A stretch of 9,809 nt of DNA from CAZXCQ01 sp964639275 (GTDB lineage: Bacteria; Desulfobacterota; DSM-4660; Desulfatiglandales; Desulfatiglandaceae): positions 1 through 9,809 of the forward strand of contig CAZXCQ010000237.1 in NCBI GenBank assembly GCA_964639275.1, read 5' to 3'. Position 1 is the stretch's first letter. Every line of letters begins with the position of its first letter. Position numbers and translations under genes: made by a program. Positions 6,301-9,809 of the stretch are shown here, piece by piece. The notes below the pieces were generated by a model. It did not search any database. It worked only from the letters and a program-made list of their open reading frames with translations, and was not told the DNA's origin.

Positions 6301-8130
6301 TCATTTCTTTTTTTGGTCAAAGATAAACTCGGTTTTTAGCATGCAATATCTTTTTGAAGTGCTAAAGCAACTAATAATCTCCTTCAATTTGTTTGGGTTG
6401 TCCCTGTATCTGTTAAATAGCTTTCTGGTTAATTCGCGGTAGAAATAGCATTGATAGGGTGGAGGAATATTCTCTTCGACAATACCCGCCTTGAAATCGG
6501 CAAGCAAATCGTCCAGCCAGTTGTCGTTGACATAGTAAACGGCCAGACCTTTATAAGCACACTCTTTGTCATTCTGGGAAACCCTCGATTCAATTTCATC
6601 TGCGAGCCTGGATAGCCCGACATAACTTACGTCCTTTCCATATACGAAATATGACTGCGGTGAGGTTAGAGGAAAGACTCCCTCGCTGGTTTTGCTTTTG
6701 AATATTGCTTTTTTCGGAATCCCAGGACGCAGGGTAAATTCTTCAAAAAATGTTTTTGTTGCAATTCTTTCAACCTCACGGGTGATTTCTGTTTTCAGAC
6801 CGGCCGGAGGAAAATATGCCCCAGGCCAATAGAAGCAACATCCATTTGCGGCAAGCTGCTTTTTTAACTGCGGTCTCAACATCGTGAGGTCGAAATGTCT
6901 TACAATTTCATACACATTTATGGTGCAACAGGCGATCAAAGAGAAATAGAACAGGAGGTCAAAAAAGCGGTTTTTTCTGAGGTACTTTTTCTCGAGTTTG
7001 GAGAGACATGCGGCAAAAATGATACTCATATGAGGGAGAATGGAAAAGAAATAGTATTGAAGCACCACTCTGGTCAAAAGGGCAATGAAGACATACAAAA
7101 TACAGTATAGAGCGAGAATGGAAAACAGTGGGTGTCCTTTCCAGAGTGGGTCCTTGAGCACAACAACCAACCCCAAGGCCCCCAATGCGACCAAAGTGAC
7201 AGGAAGGCCGCTCAACAGTGAGAGAAGGAGGTTGTCGATGGGCCAGAACAAAACTGACATCAACGCCAAAGTCGTCACATAGCTACGAGGTTCACTCTGT
7301 GCGATATATGCGCCCGAAAAGCCGCCTTCGAAAAGGGTTTTAATAAACGAAGGTAGTGTGTCTGCACAGAAATAAAAGTAAGGGGCTAAACCAACTAAAA
7401 GACAGACAAAAAAAGCAAGAAACTCGCTTTTGAGGAAAAACCGCTTATCATTCAGAAACCAGAACAGAAAAATCACCCCCAGGGTCAGGAGATAGATTTC
7501 ACTTTGAAAAACTCCGACTCCGCTAATGATTCCTAATGCAGCCGAAAATAAAAGCCGTTTTTTCAATACGTCTGATTCCAGGAGGCGAAAGAACAAATAA
7601 AATGCGAGCAGGGAAAAAAAGGCCGACTCCAGGTGAATGCAATAGGGATAGATAGCCCAGCTCTGGACTGTCATCGGGCTACAGACAAATATCAGTGCAG
7701 CGATTCCAGCCACATGCTTGTCAAGCCACCTTCTCGATATTGCATATATCAGAATCAAGATGCCAATGGAGTACAGTATCGGGACCTGGGAAAGAACCAA
7801 CAGGGAGTTCCCAAATAGGAGGTATAACGGGATCGCAATAAGACTGGCAAGGAGTTCATTGCCCAGGTGTCCTTCTGTTCTATAAAGATAGGCAGGCCAC
7901 CCCCTCCAGGTGCCATCAAGGATATCAAAAGCGAAGTTTCCACTAATTAGACTCTCGGGCAAATCCCCTCCGTCGTGAACAGACCACAAGTCAAAAATGA
8001 CCATCCCGTTCCGGACTAATATGAGGGCAAGCATCAGTATCAATAGAAGTGCGTGGTTCCTAAAAAATGCTAAGAGACGGGTTGAGAATGACAGGGATAG
8101 ATTTGAATTATCGGAAATCGTATTGACCAT
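6301..8130 (-). CDS. Polytopic membrane protein, probable GT-C-type glycosyltransferase
   Basis: This is a 609-residue integral membrane protein. About 12 to 13 hydrophobic segments fall near residues 26-46, 91-107, 110-131, 139-153, 165-182, 192-208, 211-226, 235-254, 284-325 (probably two), 334-353, 357-377 and 389-409. They are followed by a mostly soluble tail of about 200 residues rich in aromatic and charged positions. A long first loop carries acidic residues (D53, D56, E59 in HDGGDLPE) before a WRGWP segment. This many-helix layout with an acidic first loop and a soluble C-terminal domain is that of GT-C (GT39/ArnT/PMT-like) enzymes, which use polyprenyl-phosphate sugars at the outer face of the inner membrane. 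No diagnostic motif is certain, so it could be another polytopic protein. The ATG at 8130 has only a weak upstream GGCTCC. It lies 124 bases downstream of the FAD oxidoreductase gene. The coding region looks more AT-rich than its neighbours. Confidence 0.6.
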   Translation of the reverse strand: MVNTISDNSNLSLSFSTRLLAFFRNHALLLILMLALILVRNGMVIFDLWSVHDGGDLPESLISGNFAFDILDGTWRGWPAYLYRTEGHLGNELLASLIAIPLYLLFGNSLLVLSQVPILYSIGILILIYAISRRWLDKHVAGIAALIFVCSPMTVQSWAIYPYCIHLESAFFSLLAFYLFFRLLESDVLKKRLLFSAALGIISGVGVFQSEIYLLTLGVIFLFWFLNDKRFFLKSEFLAFFVCLLVGLAPYFYFCADTLPSFIKTLFEGGFSGAYIAQSEPRSYVTTLALMSVLFWPIDNLLLSLLSGLPVTLVALGALGLVVVLKDPLWKGHPLFSILALYCILYVFIALLTRVVLQYYFFSILPHMSIIFAACLSKLEKKYLRKNRFFDLLFYFSLIACCTINVYEIVRHFDLTMLRPQLKKQLAANGCCFYWPGAYFPPAGLKTEITREVERIATKTFFEEFTLRPGIPKKAIFKSKTSEGVFPLTSPQSYFVYGKDVSYVGLSRLADEIESRVSQNDKECAYKGLAVYYVNDNWLDDLLADFKAGIVEENIPPPYQCYFYRELTRKLFNRYRDNPNKLKEIISCFSTSKRYCMLKTEFIFDQKKK

Positions 8131-8160
8131 CGTTCTATGGAGCCATCACTTTTCCTGCAA

Positions 8161-8191
8161 CCCTCTTGAGCCAGTGGCAGGCATGAGAGGG
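8161..8191 (-). repeat. Inverted repeat in the gap between the two minus-strand genes
   Basis: CCCTCT (8161-8166) pairs with AGAGGG (8186-8191), extendable by two wobble pairs (8167-8168 with 8184-8185), and encloses a smaller GCC/GGC stem (8170-8172 with 8176-8178). It lies 30 bases upstream of the membrane-protein start, within the 124-base gap 8131-8254. No U-run follows on the minus-strand transcript, so a Rho-independent terminator is unlikely. A leader structure affecting expression of the membrane protein is conceivable. Nothing else was recognised in the gap. Confidence 0.35.
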
Positions 8192-8254
8192 CACAATAAT
8201 AGGTCGGAGGAAATGGTGCTCATAAGAGCGACGTCCGGGTTTTTGGACAAAGTC

Positions 8255-9646
8255 TTATTGGGCAAACCTTGATAAACCATGGCTGTTAAGTAATTGATCG
8301 GCAAAATCAAAGGCCCTTTTCATACATCTGTCTACGTCCATATACATGAATTCGCCTGTTCGCCCCAGAGTAGATACGCCGTTGCGCTGGTTGATATAGT
8401 CGAGCATCCGTTTCAAATTTGGGGCATAGTCTTTGCGATAAATTGGATAGGCATGTGACGCACGGGCTAGCAGTAGGCGTTTGACATCTCCCGGACCGAG
8501 GAAACCGTCTTCTGCAAGGCTCCCGATACACATATTGAAAAGTTCTTCTTTCGACGCGGTCCAGGCGGGGCTGTCCCTCAGGCACGGTATCTCAACCATG
8601 ACAATATTTTCGCCCGGGGGACTCGTGAGGGGGCTGAACTGGTTCATTTCCGTTATGCGGTTGTAAGGCCGATCCAGAACGTAGATGTAGCCGCAGTTGA
8701 GAATATCCTGTTTTTCTGTAACCATCCCCAACGCAGTCAGGGAACGGTAATCCAATTTGTTTGCGCAAGAGAGTATCTCTGGTGGCGGTGATGGGTTCAG
8801 CATTTTGATAAGTTGGTTTAAAGGGATGGTCGAGACCACATGGGATCCTTCCAGCTCCTTTTGCTCCCCATGGCATTCATAGCGGACGCGGATCCGTTTG
8901 TCTGGAAGTTCGTCTACGGCGGTGGTCGAAGAGTTCAAATGAAACAGTGCCCCTGCCTCTCGAGCAGCGTCGGTAATCCGTTCGGCAATCTCCGCAAAAC
9001 CGGAATTGGGGTAGTAGGTGGGAAGCATCTCACGTTCGATTAGAGAAGCGTCCTCACTTCCAATACGTTTGTGCAGCAGCAGACGCAGGGTATTGAAGAA
9101 ACTCATGCGTGTGTGTGTGGGAATTGAACGTGAGGACAGCTCGGAACAAGGTAATTTCCAGAACTGTTCGGTATAAGGCTTAAAAAATGTACGGTACAGA
9201 TGCTCCCCAAAGCTTCCAATGGCCCAGTCTTCCACCGTCTCGTCCTGGCCTTCTATCATCACACGTCCCTTGGGAAAGATCTTTCCCTTGAAAAAGCTCA
9301 AGGCGGTCCGGATTCCTGACCAGATACCCATCTGGACAAGAACGTTGTACGCAGTAAGAGGATAATCCAGATACTTTCCTTGATAATAGAATTTAACCTG
9401 TCTTGGCTTTGACGACAACCTGTTGTTGAAAAGAGCGAGGACGGTATCAAGGATCTCAGTATCCTCGGTAAAGAATGAATGAGGACCGATGTCCATGCAA
9501 TAACCGTCCTCCCTATAGGTTCCGGCCAGGCCACCGAGCGTCTCGTTTGCTTCTATTACGGAGACCTTTATGCCCTGACTGCTCAGCCTCCATGCCAAAC
9601 TCAGCCCTGAAAACCCTGCACCTAAAATGATAACATTTGGTTCCAT
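8255..9646 (-). CDS. FAD-dependent oxidoreductase, amine-oxidase/UGM-like superfamily
   Basis: This is a 463-residue flavoprotein. The N-terminal FAD-binding Rossmann motif is GAGFSG (9-14), with acidic E32 for the ribose and GGLAG (38-42). It is followed by GPHSFF (54-59) and YYQGKYLDYPL (87-97). The C-terminal FAD segment STLGRTGEFMYMDVDRCMKRAF (425-446) closes the fold. The KxxDYPL stretch and the GRTGEFxYxDxD ending recall UDP-galactopyranose mutase and related protoporphyrinogen-oxidase-like proteins frequently found in polysaccharide clusters. No signal peptide is evident, so it is probably cytoplasmic. The reaction is uncertain: it may isomerise or oxidise a nucleotide sugar, or act on a lipid or other substrate. 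It lies upstream of the membrane protein on the same strand and could be cotranscribed with it. The start codon lacks a strong Shine-Dalgarno, but the Rossmann strand begins only four residues later, which supports it. Confidence 0.82.
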   Translation of the reverse strand: MEPNVIILGAGFSGLSLAWRLSSQGIKVSVIEANETLGGLAGTYREDGYCMDIGPHSFFTEDTEILDTVLALFNNRLSSKPRQVKFYYQGKYLDYPLTAYNVLVQMGIWSGIRTALSFFKGKIFPKGRVMIEGQDETVEDWAIGSFGEHLYRTFFKPYTEQFWKLPCSELSSRSIPTHTRMSFFNTLRLLLHKRIGSEDASLIEREMLPTYYPNSGFAEIAERITDAAREAGALFHLNSSTTAVDELPDKRIRVRYECHGEQKELEGSHVVSTIPLNQLIKMLNPSPPPEILSCANKLDYRSLTALGMVTEKQDILNCGYIYVLDRPYNRITEMNQFSPLTSPPGENIVMVEIPCLRDSPAWTASKEELFNMCIGSLAEDGFLGPGDVKRLLLARASHAYPIYRKDYAPNLKRMLDYINQRNGVSTLGRTGEFMYMDVDRCMKRAFDFADQLLNSHGLSRFAQ

Positions 9647-9661
9647 TACTTGGTTTCAGCT

Positions 9662-9689
9662 TAAATAAGGTCAAAATGTAACATCTCAA
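9662..9689 (-). promoter_or_regulatory. Candidate sigma-70 promoter for the FAD oxidoreductase gene
   Basis: Read on the minus strand, TTGAGA (9689-9684; 5 of 6 matches to TTGACA) is followed after 16 bases by TATTTA (9667-9662; 3 of 6 matches to TATAAT). This would leave a very short leader before the ATG at 9646. The region is AT-rich and directly upstream of a gene with no upstream neighbour in view. The match is weak at the -10 box. Confidence 0.25.
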
Positions 9690-9712
9690 TAATTAGGCAG
9701 GGCGATAACGCC

Positions 9713-9783
9713 TGGATTCCGGCTTTAGCCGGGATGACGGGGACGTTTGCACTCATGTCATTACCGCGAAAGCCGGGATACAT
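9713..9783. repeat. Pair of REP/BIME-like palindromic units in opposite orientation
   Basis: Unit one (9713-9740) folds as ATTCCGGC (9716-9723) against GCCGGGAT (9728-9735), eight pairs with one wobble around a TTTA loop. Unit two (9755-9783) is a degenerate reverse-complement copy: GTCAT (9757-9761) followed by an ACCG...AAAGCCGGGAT core, with outer arms ATGT (9755-9758) and ACAT (9780-9783). The spacing is about 15 bases. The 'GGATTCC-CGGCTTT...GATGAC' pattern resembles dispersed extragenic palindromes seen in many bacterial genomes, including deltaproteobacteria. They are normally intergenic and may bind proteins, protect transcript ends or be mobilised by REP-associated transposases. No copy was seen elsewhere in the window. 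Confidence 0.6.
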
Positions 9784-9809
9784 ATTTTATGTTTATAAAT
9801 ATTTTTAAA

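Noticed and set aside
6895..7282. Plus-strand open frames inside the membrane-protein gene
   Set aside because: Low-complexity antisense shadows of hydrophobic segments, with no family features.
9109..9118. (GT)5 dinucleotide tract inside the FAD oxidoreductase gene, possible phase-variation site
   Set aside because: Only five units, located mid-gene and encoding a normal PTHTR stretch; too short to argue for slippage.
1..9809. CRISPR array, tRNA, rRNA, insertion sequence or transposase
   Set aside because: No regularly spaced repeats, RNA-gene signatures or transposase motifs were seen on either strand.

Overview
The window looks like part of a bacterial surface-polysaccharide or glycoconjugate locus. 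Everything rests on reading the sequence; no database search was run. The host is probably Gram-negative. Moderate GC, short intergenic gaps, ATGA stop/start overlaps and imperfect palindromes of the 'GGATTCC-CGGC...GCCGG-GATGAC' kind at the right end would fit a deltaproteobacterium (Desulfobacterota) or relative. That assignment is inference and weak.

Layout: (1) Positions 1-375 hold the 3' end of a TPR-repeat protein whose start lies outside the window. (2) After a 107-base gap, six genes run left to right from 483 to 6250 with spacings of 53, 9, -4, -4 and 2 bases, so they almost certainly form one operon. In order they encode a zinc-binding C-methyltransferase of the TylCIII/EvaC/TcaB9 type, a short RmlC-like cupin epimerase, three consecutive but different extended short-chain dehydrogenases (SDRs), and a DegT/DnrJ/EryC1 PLP aminotransferase with the active-site signature of sugar C-3 aminotransferases. 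(3) Facing this operon, on the minus strand, are a large multi-spanning membrane protein resembling GT-C glycosyltransferases (6301-8130) and, upstream of it, an FAD-dependent oxidoreductase of the amine-oxidase/UDP-galactopyranose-mutase-like superfamily (8255-9646). (4) The last 160 bases are non-coding and contain two palindromic repeat units in opposite orientation.

How the genes may work together: the plus-strand operon resembles the tailoring half of a nucleotide-sugar pathway. A 4-keto-6-deoxy NDP-sugar would be aminated at C-3, C-methylated, epimerised and ketoreduced. The set aminotransferase + C-methyltransferase + epimerase + SDR parallels the eremosamine/vancosamine (EvaB-EvaC-EvaD-EvaE) and tetronitrose pathways of actinomycete antibiotics, here apparently in a polysaccharide context and with three SDRs instead of one. 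The nucleotidyltransferase, the 4,6-dehydratase, any 2,3-dehydratase and a dedicated sugar transferase are not in the window and would have to be elsewhere. The minus-strand pair could transfer or modify sugars at the membrane, but its substrates cannot be read from sequence.
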